Shown piece after piece: positions 13,145 to 27,376 of a stretch of 64,000 nt of DNA (the stretch's first letter is position 1; each line of letters opens with the position of its first letter). The DNA comes from Carya illinoinensis. Taxonomy: Eukaryota > Streptophyta > Magnoliopsida > Fagales > Juglandaceae. The notes under the pieces were generated by a model. The model did not search any database. It saw only the letters and a list, made by a program, of their open reading frames with translations, and had not been told where the DNA came from. The stretch covers positions 50,128,653 through 50,192,652 of the forward strand of contig NC_056752.1 in assembly GCF_018687715.1 (NCBI RefSeq), in the 5' to 3' direction. The position numbers and the translations under genes are program-made.

Positions 13145-15332
13145 AAGATTTACCAACATTATTTCTTAACACCTTTTATTTTTAAAGCAAGCATATTCAT
13201 TAAACTAGATAAAATGATACATGAGAGAGGGGTGGGATTCCCCCTAAATTACCCCAAAACAAATATAAATAGTGCTAAATGGAAAGAGAGAGAGAGGTTT
13301 ATTTGGGACCAAAAGCTTGATCCCTACCCATGTCCTAAAACAAGACGTCATCTTATAAAAAGATGGAATAAAAAGATTCGCTAAAAAGCAAACAACGAAA
13401 CAATCGCCAAAGGTAATAGTTCCTCCGCTCGAAGCAATGTATGTGACTGGAGCACTATCATAGGTTGTTCGAAATAAGTTGCAAGGGTAATCCACAATCC
13501 CACTATCAAGATCACGGATTATTAGAAGTGAAAAGATATGAACGTAGCAGTCAATATTGAGTCGCCAATAGAGGTTCTCCATAGGTGTGTGAGATAATAA
13601 CGGCACATAAAACACATGCACCACCTAAAGTAGAGTAAAACAGTCCCTTCCAAGTGATCCAAGGCCTCTGAAACCAATGCAACCTCACATGATGTCAATA
13701 GTTATTCCAAACTGCAGTAGCACAATCGACAAAGTGTACGGTAAGAGCTGCACATGTGGCCAACGTGTGGGCCAGAATCGCAGCCCCCCACCTCAAATAG
13801 GAAGATCGGTGATTGGAGAAGTCAATGAGCCCGCGCGTGGTGGCTGGTGGTCGCCATTTGTTAGTAGATCGGTGGTTGGCACTACTAGACTTGAAAAAAC
13901 CAAAACAAACTATAAAAAGTTACAAAAACACTAAGAAAAACATAATAAAAAAGAAAAGAGATGGGAAGAGGTGGTCAGAGATGAGGTTCGAGCCACCTCT
14001 ACCTATGTCAACAGCAATATTCGAGAGACCTTCAACTGGTTGAGAGAAAAGAAGAGAGATGCAATAATAGTCTCTCATTATTTCTTATCACCTATTATAA
14101 TTAAGTATAAACTTGCTAGTAATAAGCTTGATAAATAAATAAATAACTATATATGAATTTTATAAATTTGAAAGAAAAAATAATTCTCAATTTTCATAAA
14201 ATAAATTTATAAATTTTTATTTGATATATTAAATTTATTTTGTGATTTTATTTTTATATAAATATTTTATCAAATATTTATTTTAGAGCGGGCAAGAACA
14301 GAGTCGAGATTGTAGAAGCGACAAAACACATTACTCAATAATGAATGGTACACTGACCCTCCAGTTGCCACGTGTAATGATTTCCTCTGCCAAACCCGTC
14401 TGCAGCTAAAAGATAAATAGAGATTTTGCCATAATCGTAAATAACTAGCGAAACATGCCCTTTTCCCCAACCAATCCCTCCGATGCCACTCCTTCCTCCA
14501 CAATTCCCATTCAATATTTAAACCTCGACATAAATGCGAAAGCGTGAACTTAACCAAAAGCTCACGTTAGCATTCACTCCTCTTACTCTCCCGTTGCAGT
14601 ATGCTAGTACCACAGACAGATGTCCAACCGTGACCACCCAATGAGGGGCCCACACGACGTTACGCATCGCCGTCAGGGTTAGCTACTCGCTGCCTCAACC
14701 CCATCAGCTGTCAGACAGATTCGTACTCGTACCAATTCCCGAGGCAAACGTTCAATCCGAATCTAAATCCAATGCTCTGTTAGATCACGGCGCACCCCCT
14801 CTGCAATAGTCTGCATGGTTGGAACCGTGACCCAAAGCCCGCTGGCGTTTCGGCGACTTGACGTGACTCACGTTTTGACGCCAAGTATCCCGGATCGTGT
14901 CACACAGCTTTCCGAACCTGCGAAACACTTGATTACTCCGTATGCTGTTCCAGGACTACGTTATTTTACGCTAATTAATTTTAATGCCAATGGCCACACC
15001 TTTTTTTTAGAAAAATTTTTCTTATCATCTTTACATTTTATATATTATATTTATTTTAATTTATTTTTTATTTTTTTATAATAAATATATAGTGTATAAA
15101 TAATAAATAGAATAATTTAATTAGTTTAATAAGAATAAAATAAAATAAAAAATAAAAATAATAAAAAATATTATTTTAATATATAAAATATGTGGTGTGA
15201 GATGATGTATAGCATTTCTCTTTCTTTTATAATTTCTTATAGACAAAAATAATTTCTGTCTTGACTCTTGTGCGACAGTTTTCGTAGAAGACATAGGCAT
15301 GCATCGAAAAGGCTTAGGTCCTTTTGCATATT
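13145..15332. other. Spacer, no gene recognised
   Basis: Frames at 13244-13624 (minus, 126 aa) and 13677-14043 have no recognisable domain and no homolog I can name. The stretch 13730-14000 is less AT-rich and could be an old repeat fragment. Nothing else is supported. Confidence 0.4.
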
Positions 15333-15425
15333 CCGTTTGGATAAGATATTTTAAATAATAATAAAATTTTTAAATTAAGAAGAAATAAAATAATTTATAA
15401 AAAAATATATATTTAGATAATAATA
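15333..15425. repeat. Partial family 1 MITE-like fragment
   Basis: It starts CCGTTTGGATAAGATATTTT and repeats the left half of the copy at 12793, including the AATTTATAAAAAAATAT stretch and the TTTAGATA word. The right half is missing. Confidence 0.5.
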
Positions 15426-17890
15426 TAAATGGGATTATATAAAACTAACTAAAAAATATCTAAAAGAGGGTGAGAAAGAAGAAGCAGACAAGGAACAACT
15501 GAGAAGATGCAGAGATGAGAAATAGCATAATGGTTAGTTTTCAAATTTAAAAGTAATAGTGTGATAAAGCGTTTAACTGGATTATGCCAAGTGTATTTAC
15601 AGAATAATACAACGTGCAGCGATTATCACACGTTTCAACGCAACAAGGCCGACTCCATACGCTGTAAGGCAAAATTTTGACTGAGATCTTTTTAATTTTA
15701 AAAAATAAAATTTTAAAAATTTATTTTTTATTTTTATTTTTACACTATATTTTTATTTAAAAATCATTCTTATCCTTTTATAAAATAGAATTACTTAATT
15801 AAGATTTTATACCATATTCTCAATTAATAATTGACTTAATCTTTATTAAAAAATTATCGATTTATAAAATTTTTTATTAAAATTAGTTTTATAACATATG
15901 CTTTAAATTCTCAAAATTAATTAGATTCATTATTATAAATAAAGTTCTATAAACACATGCATTTGGAAAAAAAAAAGGAGGGGGGCTTTGTCTTTTCAAA
16001 TGATTATACTAAAACCTTTTATGAGCATTGAAAAGTATATATTTTTTTATATTTTTCATGCTGTATATTAAATTAATAATGATAAAAGACAAGTTTATCA
16101 TAGAATGAGATTATGCGAAATAATTATTATGTGGAGATAATGTGAAAATATCACTTTATATCTCAGTACCAACACTATAAATGAAAATGAGATGGATAAA
16201 AAAAAAGTTTTATTATCATCAAGTGAACTAAAATATAATAAAATTAAAAAAAAAAAAGAAATTTTAATATTAACATATATATTTAGAAATATAATCATAA
16301 TGATTCAAGAACACTTGAGTAAAAAAAAAAAAAAAAAACTCATGCCAATGAGTACATTTTTTATACTTGAGAGCATTATTAACATTTTTATAAATTAATG
16401 ACTTAATATGAAAATAAAAATTTTAATGGTAAATCAAAAGATTAAAACAAAAATATTATAAACCAAGAAAAGTTTAATAAAATGTTAAGTTTATAGAAGA
16501 AAAGAAAAATATGATCATCCAAAAGGTAATTAAGTACATAAAACTTATTTAATACTTTAAAAAAATTATTAATTTATTTTATTTTTTTAATTACTTTTGT
16601 TCTTTTAAAAAATTTTACTTTAATATTTTTTTAGAGGCATCTTCCCTTATGCAATTGCGACTTCCTAATGGAAGAGCCGGCCCTGCAACGCAAATCGGTT
16701 GCCTGTATAATATCTTACTTCAACGTAAATTTGCGTGATTATAGTAATTAAAAAAAAAAGAAAAATATAGTTATAAATATAATTATATATTAATCTGTAT
16801 ATTGATATGATGTGATTGATTAAAAATTAAATTTTATTAAAAATTATGTTAATTTAAATTTTAAATGTAAATAAATTAATATTAATATATAAATTAATAC
16901 GTAATTATCATTATATGCAGCAAAATTTTTAAAAAAAGATGCGGTTGAGTGCATGGGGGAGAGTGCGAATAAAAGATCGTATTTAAGCACGCCCGAAAGG
17001 TGTTTTTGTCTTCTTCCCGGTCTTAATAAAGTTGGGACAACCACCCTCAATTTCATAAGCTCGCTAGACACCAAGCTAAATCACAATTTATATATAACTG
17101 CGGTCCATCCTAAATCCCAGTGTTTTGAACCATGCACCGGAGACGTGACAATTTTCTCTATATTTATTCTCAGTTTTGTATTCATGCATGAAAGTCTCTC
17201 CTCTTGTAGGGGACCCAAAAAAACAATGATTTTTAGGATAAGCTCTGGATGGATGGATGTGCGATATTCAAAATGAAAAATTATAAAAAGGGTTACCATT
17301 TGCCAAAACCATACGCTTGATTTTTGTGTTACGTGTTTACCAAAAACAAAAAAGAAACTCATAATCATCCATATTCACACGTTAAACGCAGATGGGCCTT
17401 TTCTTGTCTCTAGAGTTGCTGCTGATCTACAGCTAAGAGTACTACGTACTGTCCAATTAGTACGCGAGTGTCTGACATACTTGCTTGTCCACATGAGCTG
17501 CAACTTGGGAACTTGCTTCTGTTTTTTCAAATCTTGGATACGTAGCTAGCTAGCTTTAATTAATGAACAATTTTTGAATTCTCTTCATTTCCTCCTTATT
17601 CTTAAGGTGACATAAATTGATTGGCATTGATGTTGGTAGGTGAAGGCCGTCCCCACAAAGAAAATTTATCAACGCATGCATGTTTTGAATGGACAACATG
17701 GAATGTTTTTGTCGTTTAAAGGTTGTTTTTGTTTATGTTTGACTAGTTGTTAGGATTTACCGCTATTAGCGTGAAATCACCACTTTTTCAATAACCTAAA
17801 CTAATAAAAAGAGATAAATGGAATTACGTTATATTATAATTTCAACACTACACCATGTAAATCAGACTCTTTTATAATGACTAGATTATA
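15426..17890. other. AT-rich spacer
   Basis: It holds long A- and T-rich tracts (for example 16190-16340) and no convincing gene. Frames at 16844-17368 have no recognised domain. Confidence 0.5.
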
Positions 17891-20800
17891 TGTAACAACC
17901 CGCTAAAAATTTAATTGTGAAATTTTTATTAACTTTAAGAACCTCGTGAAAACTTATCCATTAATCGTATAAGTTTTTGTCTAACTACATAGTTAGTGTT
18001 ATTATTTACTATGGTATCAGAAGTGTATTTTTGATTATTGGAGATAGTTAGAAGTGTCAAAATGTATTATGATTTGTGCCATTAGACTCGAAGAGTTATT
18101 TAAAGTCTTATGGCGCAATAACATTTTTTCATATTTTCGGACAAAAAGTCTGTTCAAAACTGTAGATATTATTGGATAAAAAGAAATATCTTGAGATAAT
18201 TTTCGTGAATATTATTGGGTAAAAATATTTTGAATTGATTTTTATAGATATTATTAGATAAAAATATCTTAAGTTGATTTTTTGTAGATATTATTGGATA
18301 GAATATTATGAGATAATCTTTTATAGATATTTTGGGTAGGAGAAAACCACACTCAACTCTCAACTCCAGCCTTATCACCTCCCTTATCTCGTCCATAAAT
18401 ATGTCCAGCCAGCACCCATGAACTTATCTTCAATTACACCTTCCAATAAAAGATTATCAAACACTCTCTCTCGGACAGCTTTTAGGAGATCTTTTGCACG
18501 CCCATTTCGAAGCTGTTGTAAGTGTTTTATCATAAAGTCTCCTTCATATAAGTTGTTCCTTTTTTAGTCTAGTTTACATGGATATCTTATTTTCCCCATT
18601 TGAAGATCATTTGGTTAGTCAAATATTGTGTAAACTATAGAAAAGTCATTCTGTGAGATAAACTGGAGAATATGTTATAGTTTGGAGTTTTTGACCAAGC
18701 TAATGGATAGATATTGGTCCGAAATTTTTATGGAGTATTGTTAACATGTATATGTGACTATTTGTTGAGGATTTTTGCATGATTAAAGGTTTTGATGAAA
18801 GATTTTCTTAGATTTAGAAACTTAGAAACTGGAATAAGAAAAACAGTTTCTGTTTTGAGAAAGTTTAACTCTTTGGTGGTCTAAACCTATTCTAATGACT
18901 TTAATAATTTTATTGGAAGATCTTAAGTATCTTATATACATGTTATATTATTATCTTGAAGATATTTGATGTTAGTTTCAAAGATATGAAATTTTATGCA
19001 AAGAGATATTCAAATAAGCCAAAGTGTGGATATTCTTGGCTAAATTTATGTTTTGGTTAATTTCTAACCATGTGATCTTGAATTAGAAGCTTATATATGT
19101 TTTAGGACATCTTTTTAAACCATGTGATGGTTTGGTTTGAAGATCATATATTTATAAGTCATAGATCAAGAGATTTATCAAAACTAGTTGAGGAAAAAAG
19201 TTTCTGTTTTTGGACTAAGTGTAAAACCAAAAATTTCAAATGTTATTTTGTGATTTTGGTGACTTTGGTTTGATGATTTAAAGTATGGTTGATGTTAAGA
19301 TGATATTATGAATATGTTAGAAGTAAGATTTGATTTTTGAAACTCTTGGAGATGTTTTGATTTAAGGTCAAAACTTGTGATTCAAGTGCTTGGATCTTTT
19401 TACAAAAAAGTTTGGTGTTAATTATTAGCTTTTTCTAAATGGATGTTTTAAGTATGATTTTGAACTTAGGATTGGAAGATGTTTGTTGTAAAATTTTGGT
19501 TTAAGCATGAGTTTTGAAGTTGAAAAGAATTGCAAAAAAAAAAAAAAAAAAAATCAAGGGAAATGACCTATGGATGTTTCGGCCATAGTGTGTTTTCCAT
19601 AGTTATGTTTTGTTTTAAATTTTTCTAAATTGATATTTAAGTTTAGGACAAAATTTACATGAGGAATGTAAATTTTGGAAACTTTTGGAGTTAGTATGCA
19701 AAATCCTTAAGTTATGGGTAAAACGGTCATTTTCCCACATGTAGAGAGTAAAATGAAAATTTTACTCTTTAAGTTAGTATTTTCCATATTTCAAATTATT
19801 AGTGATTTAGTTCTAACTTTTAGAATCACTAATTACAGTTCCTCGTGATCGCACTTGAAGTTTTATAAGAAACGCGGAGATCGAGGTAAGTTAGTTTTTA
19901 ACTTACTAGCAGTCTACTGTGTATGTGTGCTAAGTAAAGGAACTATAGTGTATGTATGTATGTTATCATATATGTCATGTCATGCCAAGTTATCACGTAA
20001 TTATCTATTATACAGAATTTATTCTGTCATCAATTTTTATCTGTTACATAATATATTCTGTCATGTATTACTGTACATTACAAGTATGTCATGTTAAATA
20101 TGTTGTCTATTATATGTTATGCCATGTTACGAAATGTTTCTATCTCAAGTTGGTCATGTATTTCAAGTTATGTTCAAATCATGTTATGTTACGTCAGGGC
20201 TCCAGTCCTTTAGTTTTCTAGTCACGTTTCATCTTGAGTACATTCAGTTTGTGTAGAATACATGGGGCCATAACAACTGTGGAGTATGTATTTAACAGCA
20301 TTGTGATGTGTAGAATACATGGGGCCACAACAACTGTGGAGTATGTATTTTTCATGTTAAGTCAAGTTTGCGTAGAATACATGGGGCCACAACAACTGTG
20401 GAGTATGTATTTTTCATGTTAATTCAAGTTTCAGAGTAAGTTCATACTAAGTCAAGTTTCAGATTAAGTTCATGTCAAGTCAAGTTCAGTTCATGTTTCA
20501 ATTTAAGTTATGTCAATTATGCTATGTTGTACGCTAAGTTATGTTTTAATTATTTATAAATTTGATTATACATTTATATTTTTACTGTCATCCATACATC
20601 ATTAGCATGTGTGGAAGTTTTTTGTTAACTTGCTGAGATTTGAAATCAAATCTCACTGTGGTAGTCCCAACTACCATTCCCCTCGAATGGTAGATCTTGT
20701 TACAGGACCTGAAGGAGGATCAGGAGCTGACCAACTAGACACAGTCGATTGAACGACGGTGCGTCGTTAATGTTAATATAGTAGTTAAATTACTACTTGT

Positions 20801-21101
20801 ACGATGGAGTTGCATTTTCAGTACTTTTGGATCATAACTATTTTGGACTAGTGTTGTGATTTTAGTTGTTCAATAGGTTTTTATGTATGGAATATGTTTT
20901 AAGCATTTGAGATATTTTCAATTTGGTGCATAGTATTACTAAAGAAAAAAAAAATTATCCGCTGCGAATATTGCATATTGTTAGATGCATGTTAGGAACA
21001 TTGCATCTTATATGTCATGAACGGGGGCAGGTAACCTTGTGTTGCATGTCTCGACGCTTCAAATTTCCGTTCGATCCCAAATGGAATTTGGGGGCGTCAT
21101 A
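17891..21101 (+). mobile_element. Solo LTR of a Ty3/gypsy element (long-LTR family)
   Basis: It begins TGTAACAACCCGCTAAAAAT and ends near GGGGGCGTCATA, matching the complete 5' LTR at 59596-62894 along its whole length. No primer-binding site or gag follows, so it is a solo LTR. The flanking 5-mers TTATA and CTATA differ by one base, as expected for an old target duplication. It carries the AT-rich GATATTATTGGATAAAAATAT repeats near 18165-18310 and the TAGAATACATGGGGCC repeats near 20250. Confidence 0.85.
20253..20412 (+). repeat. Tandem repeat array inside solo LTR 1
   Basis: Three copies of a core reading TAGAATACATGGGGCC followed by ACAACTGTGGAGTATGTATT, with spacers of variable length. 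The short open frames here come from the repeat. Confidence 0.85.
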
Positions 21102-23883
21102 CTATATATGTAAAATTTTTAATTAAATAAGAATAGATAAATTTGATTATGTGCATGATTATATTCTTAAAAACTAGAAACTTTTTATAGTTTAATAATA
21201 AAAACAACAAACATCAAAAGCAGAGTGTAATTATCTAAAATTGAAATAAACAGCTAAAATATTATAGTTGAGCAAAATGGAAAATGAGAATATCTGTCAC
21301 CTTTTATACAATAACAGAGACAATGATATTACTTTCCATGCATATAGTTGACTATATATATATATGATTATATAGAAACGATCGATGAGAACATCATAAG
21401 TTCCAGAAAAAAGACAATCCGGACTGTCCGAACTTTAAAGAACCAGAGTTCCAAATGATTTAATATTTTTTTCATGATGATGATATCGATCATATCATGA
21501 TCGATGATATGTCTGGATGGATCCCATTGGATCCACTTTCTAATAAATTAATAATTGCATGCCGCCACCTATCCGGATCCAAAGTCCATATACATAAAGT
21601 TAAACAAGAATCAAGATGAATAAATAAAAAGTAGCAATTGACAACCACGTGAAATTTATTAACAAACACCATATGTATGCATGTGTGTGTCTTTTTAGTT
21701 CTTGACACCTTGATTTTATGTTGCCCTAATCAAGGGATTAAAATAAAGAATAATGTCACGTTTACAAAAGAAAAAATAAAAATGACTTTATATAATAATA
21801 ATTGTATGATTTGATTTAACACGTCGGATTACTTATAACTTAATGAATGATATTTATATTTCCTTTAATAAGTTTGATATTTTTAGAAAAAAATTAATTA
21901 ATTAATTAAATAGGTGGTAAGATCACCTGAACAAATTGAATGTGAATCGATAGAACGTGAGACCATTTTAAATAAAGAAGGTCAGAGTGCTTGTATATGG
22001 CCTACATGTCCAGTGCATGTTATCTTTAATAATGCGATCATGGTGGACCTAATGCTGGTCGCATGCATGCATGATCCTATTAATCATACGTTTATATATA
22101 CAACGATACATATATAACTTTCACCGACGCCTGTACGTGAGCTGTTATTTCTATGTAACTTTTGACCCAATCCGTAGTATTCGGTGACGGGCCTTTTAAG
22201 ACTTTTAAGTACGAGGTCGTGGCCACATAGCCCAATTCGTCCAAAGGCCCAACTTTATTTTTACAATGGGCCGCATCCTCAACGCGAGCATGACTAACTA
22301 TTACACTTAGGAGGCCGATACGGTTCATTGGAAAAAGTAAAGAATCCAAAGTTTAATTTTACATACAATTAATTAATAAAAGTCACCATCCCTTGTACAC
22401 TAACATTACGAGAAATGGACCCCTTTTTCTGAAGTAAATATGGGATTTCAGCATCGATAAAAGTCGTGGCGGTAAACCATCATCTCACTGGAAATAATTA
22501 GAGTTAATCATGAAATATTGGACTGCATAGCCTTATGCCTCAAAATAAATGGAGATAGTCGGATAAACGATCGACGAAAAGAAGCTAAAGTAGTTGTTCT
22601 GATGGATATGATTATCTGCATTCTCCCGTATATATCTTTAATCCACACACGTAGGAGTCCTAAGATTAATTCTATCTTGCTGGGCCCTATATAGAGAAAT
22701 TAAGCAGCTTAAATTCGTGGAAAAAATGATATTTATAGTACTTGCGTATCCTTTTAAAAAAGATAAAAAATATATGAGATTTATATAAAAAAATTATTCT
22801 TTTAATAGTAATCTATATATTTTTTTAAAAAGAGTATATAGATGCTACAAATTTTAGGACTGTATATAATATTATTCAAGCCGGTTCTGAATGCGAAGAG
22901 ACATTCATGTACGGTTTAGAGGGTAAGCATATATATATCCTGAACCTTCTATCATTAAACAATTATACTTATCATTTCATACACCATACACCACATATTT
23001 TTTTAATTTTTTAATTTTATTTTTTTATAACAAGTATGTGGCTATAAAATTTGAGGATGGGCAGCCCATGCAAATGGTGACATGCTTGTCAGTTTTAATA
23101 ATCTGAAGTATATATGAAATATAAAATCTCTGATAATTTAATAATTTTAAGCTTGTCTTTGGTATACATGAACTTAATTGTCTTTTAAGCTTGCTTGCTG
23201 GGTGACTTTCCTAACAAAGATTCGTTTCTTTCATCATCTTATATTTTAAATTTTGTAATTCAAATAATATGAATGGTTCTTTCATTTTATAATTTGGAAT
23301 ATGGTGTCTGATCTCTCACATCCGGTGGTGATCATGATGATTTGCCATGTAAATCCATATATATAGCTAGAATTAATACAATGTGACACTCAATCATCGT
23401 GAGATGATTATGAGATCAGTTATCAGCTTTATTATAAGAGATGATGATACATTTATTATTTTTTTAATATATTTATTATTTTAATATATTTAAAATTTTT
23501 AATTTAATTTAAATTTTTTAAAATATTTTTTAATATATTTAATTATTAAGAAAAAGTTAGAAAAAAAATAATTTTATTAATAGTCATTTTTAATTATTAA
23601 ATAAATAAATAAAATTTAAAAAAATAATAAACATGTAATAGAAGGTTAGTAAACGTATCATTATTCAATTATGAGTGCCGGGATTCTTAATTATTTATTG
23701 CCAATATCGAGGAATGATGATGATGAGGAGAATTCAAAAAGCTATGGTCTATCATTAAGAACTTGTCTCATCGGGAATTAGGTTGATGACGGAAAGTAGT
23801 GCATGTATGGCGGGCGGACTTGGCAAGGTTTAAAAATAAAAGCTCTGTGGGAAAAATTAAAGTTCTTTTGAGAATTCGGAACT
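21102..23883. other. AT-rich spacer
   Basis: Between the solo LTR and copia element A. Small frames near 21490-22349 have no recognised motif. Only the MITE-like piece at 22727 can be named. Confidence 0.5.
22727..22865. repeat. MITE-like element, family 2
   Basis: A palindrome-like AT-rich block opening GATATTTATAGTACTTGCGT and closing near GGACTGTATATAATATTA. It shares its order of words (GTATCC/TTTTAAAAAAG, ATATGAGATTTATATAAAAA, TTTTTAAAAAGAGT) with blocks near 34543 and 45170. Confidence 0.4.
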
Positions 23884-24095
23884 TGTTATAAACTATCTTG
23901 AATTGTATGACCACATTTATCTAGTCGTCAAATGCATAGTGCATAGTGCTAGCATAGTGAGCTAGCATAGTCCCCTTTGTACGCCTATATATATCGTTGA
24001 ATTCTTTAAGAAATATATCTTTTGATAAGAGATCAATAAGTTAACCTCTCTCAATCTCTTGACACTCTCTCTCCTTTTTATTAAGTTTTACAACA
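23884..24095 (+). repeat. 5' LTR of element A
   Basis: 212 bp, identical to 28716-28927. It is followed by CGTTATCAGCACGATGC, which is in the primer-binding position but matches initiator tRNA-Met only loosely. Confidence 0.95.
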
Positions 24096-24102
24096 CGTTA
24101 TC

Positions 24103-24760
24103 AGCACGATGCTGAAGAAAAAAAAAAAATTCTACTGCCGCATGGTTCTTGATTTTCTATCTCCATCTTTCTGTTCTTCTTTCTTCTTCACCTTGCTGCT
24201 GAGCTGCAGATTTCATGGAGCCACAGCCATGAATCCGAACCCGGAAGAGAGGCCATCTCTCAGCATCAACCCAGTTTTTCTTTGGGGCTCTCGGTTGGTC
24301 TTGGTCAGCTCGTCCCTGAATCCCTGCCTGTCTCCAACGTAAGGTCCTTCGTTTCATTTGCTCTCCACTTCTGCTTAGTATGCTAGTTGGCTGGGTGAGA
24401 ATCAGCCTACCAAGCCACCTACCAGGCCAACTCTACCTACTCCAGCACTCATCTCTCTTTGGCCAGCTGGAATACTATTGTAGTGGGAAAGCGTTTGGTT
24501 TTTGTAAAAAGAAAGATTGATGAAGAGGACAAACTGCGGGTCTGAAAAGAAAAAGAATGGAGAAGAGTTGCATGCTGGTTGCTGGAGATGACCCCACTTC
24601 ACCAACCATTTTGTCATTGTCCAGGGAAGTGGCTTTGGTGCTAGTGCTTGGTACTATAGCACATCCTACCCGACGAGATAAGTCCACATTTTATGATAAG
24701 ATTTTATTTCAATTATCTTACTATCACATTTTATATTTTATTTTGTAGGTCCATGCATGC
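24103..24760 (+). other. GC-richer leader block in element A, possibly captured host sequence
   Basis: Where gag should begin there is instead a 650-bp block of more balanced base composition. A frame at 24109-24342 starts with Met and then a hydrophobic stretch (FFFTLLLSC), and CCAACGTAAGG near 24337 resembles a splice donor. No gag domain or zinc knuckle is visible. I cannot name a source gene. Confidence 0.4.
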
Positions 24761-26298
24761 AATTTGAGCATGTGAACCAACATCTCTCTCATTTTTTTTT
24801 TGGTTGCTGAGCACATGACAAAAATAGAACTATGATCAAATTCAAAGCATGCAACTGACTAACTATCTTTATAATAAAATAAAATAAATATAATAGGTTG
24901 GTGGGTGGATTTTTTTGGCCCTATGATGGTTGCTGCCCGCCTACACTCCTGCAGCCTGCTATATGCTTTCTTTATCTTATTTGATTATTTGTTTATAAAT
25001 AAAATTTTGTATTAAGATAGAAAGCATGGAGACAGACTGATCAACAAGGAAAAGGGGCTGTGAGGAATCATTCAGTACGCTGCGTGTGTATGGTTCTAAT
25101 GATTCTGAACTTAAGTAAGTTTTTAATATATTATTGTTGAGATGAATATTTATGATTATATTCATTATTATTACTTGATAAACTCTATGTTTATTTACAT
25201 AGTTTAGATACAAGTTTTATTTATTGATGATATGATTTATCTGAGAATAGAAATGGAGCATCCCTGAAGGATCGCCCTAAAATAATAGCTTTTGAGTATC
25301 TCATAATTTAAATGATTGATACTTGTACCAAAAGCTCATTATGATTTATGCACTTGAAGTTGCATAATTGAAATTGTGGAAAGAATATATATTTGAATAA
25401 ACGTCTCGAATGTGCTCTTGAAGTAGCAATATGAAATGCAAACGTTCACAATATATTCTAAATTTATATCTGGTCTTTCAGTGACTAAGCAAAATAATGA
25501 GTTTTTGATAAAAATCATTAGTCACGTCTTACTAGATCTATATCATTCCCTGAAGTGAATGATAATGAATTTATATCATTCTATTTCCTGAAGTGAAAAG
25601 AATGATGCATTTCATTTAAAGAAACTGAGAGATTGGACGTGATAATGAATATCTTTTCGGGCCAGAAGCTCGTATTAGAAAAGCTATAAACTTTCTCTTT
25701 GAGATGATATTATACAATTATTGAATCAAATATTATGATGCATCAAAAAGTGATATGATTCAAAATATTTGTATCTTTTCATGATTATTTTGATAATCTA
25801 AAATGAATTACGATAAGTTGAATGATTTTCATATGGACGTCCATGAAAGAACCGGAAGATTCTTTTACTATAAAGTCTTACCATCAGAAGTGGAAAGAAA
25901 AATTTGCCAGAAGCAAATAAGATGAAATAATTCGACGTTATCTTGATTATCATATGTGAACCAGAAGTTCATATGATAATTAAATTATGGATGCAATAAG
26001 ATAAAAATGTCTCATATTCGAGCTGCTAAAATCCCAGCGAGGATTGAAGTCCCTGAAGGACAATTAAGAAATTCAGCAGTCTAATGAACATAAGACATGT
26101 CTAAAGGCATGTGAGACTTATTGATACAAAAGATAGAGCATCTCAAAAAGAGAAAGACACAAATAATTGGTGCTCCTGAAGAGGCCATACCCACGAAACA
26201 AGCAATAAAGTTCATCCAGATTTTCTGTATAAAATTCTCCTATATAAAATCTTGAAGAGTACAAATCTCCTGAAGAGTGCATCCTGAAGAGGTTTATC

Positions 26299-26960
26299 AT
26301 GAAAATGTCTTCCCTTGAAGAGGGACAAATACCTGAAAATAACGAGATCTCGTTACATTTCATGAATAATGGAGAAATTATGGATAGAAATAAAATCGTT
26401 GTCGACAACGTATTTCCATATGAGATGGCAATTGACATTACCAGAAGTAATGTAGCAAGTGAATCAAGAACCGTCGAAGAATACCGACGTAAAATATTGG
26501 CCAATATTCGAAAGAAATAATTCCTGCAGAATTGATTCACTAGTAAAATATGATGCATCGGGACTTATAGTCCAAACACCTAAAGAGGTAATGCTTGTTG
26601 AATGTCTGTGGGTATTTATAGAAAGGAAATAAAAATGTGATATATAAATCACGAGTCAGTTTCTCAATTCCTGCAGAATTGATATCACTCAGTAAAATGT
26701 GATAAATATGGACTTGAAGTCCAAACACCTAAAGAGGTGATTTTTGTTAAATACCAGTGGATATTTATATACATGATATAAAAAAAGTCTGAAACTTTTA
26801 ATATGAAAATGTGATATAGAAATCACAAGTTAGTTTCTCGAAGAAACAATATTGATATGATTTTAAAATGGTTGAAATCATATTGAGATTTTTATTAGCT
26901 TGAAAGTTACCGAGAGTTTGGATATGCATGATTAACTGCATATTTATATGGATCATTGGA
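26299..26960 (+). pseudogene. Decayed copia pol (integrase-RT junction region) of element A
   Basis: The frame at 26299-26520 contains IVVDNVFPYEMAIDI and RTVEEYRR, which resemble the copia segment just before reverse transcriptase. The next 260 bases hold two successive copies coding VQTPKEV followed by W-x-F/I-I, also an RT N-terminal signature. Frames are then broken by stops and shifts, and no YVDD motif survives. Confidence 0.7.
26521..26780 (+). repeat. Tandem duplication of about 140 bp in element A
   Basis: Two adjacent diverged units both begin TTCCTGCAGAATTGAT and both contain GTCCAAACACCTAAAGAGGT. The same stretch of the pol remnant was duplicated in place. Confidence 0.8.
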
Positions 26961-27376
26961 TCATGATATATATATAAAAATCCCTGAAGGATAGAAAATG
27001 TCTGAAACTTCTAATCAAGTTTCAGAGATCCTTATATAATCTAAAGCAATCCAAACGAAAAAAAAAAAAGGCTATTATTGCAGTTTATATATATGATTTA
27101 AATGTCATTGAGGCTCCAGAAGAGCTCATGAAACTGCACATATTTGAAATATAAATCTGAAACCCTTGCAGCTTCAAGGGGAAGATGGATGATGTTATTA
27201 GTCATGAAATACCATCTTTTAAATACAATTAGTATTTCAGATTCATATTATAGGTTTGATAAGGAGTGTGCATTATTAAAGAAGAAATAAAATGAAGAAC
27301 ACGGAACATCTACCAGAAGATAGAAACACAAATATGAATATTTGTGAAATATTATTTTATTATCTTGAAGCAAGAA

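Noticed and set aside
13244..13624. 126-aa minus-strand frame
   Set aside because: It has no recognised domain, no clear promoter or splice context, and lies in repeat-rich spacer.
13985..14005. Box B-like GGTTCGAGCC, suggesting a SINE or tRNA
   Set aside because: There is no convincing A box at the right distance, no tRNA fold is apparent, and no poly-A tail or target duplication is seen.
20253..20412. CRISPR-like look of spaced repeats
   Set aside because: Spacers are short and similar, units lie inside an LTR, and the DNA is plant nuclear.
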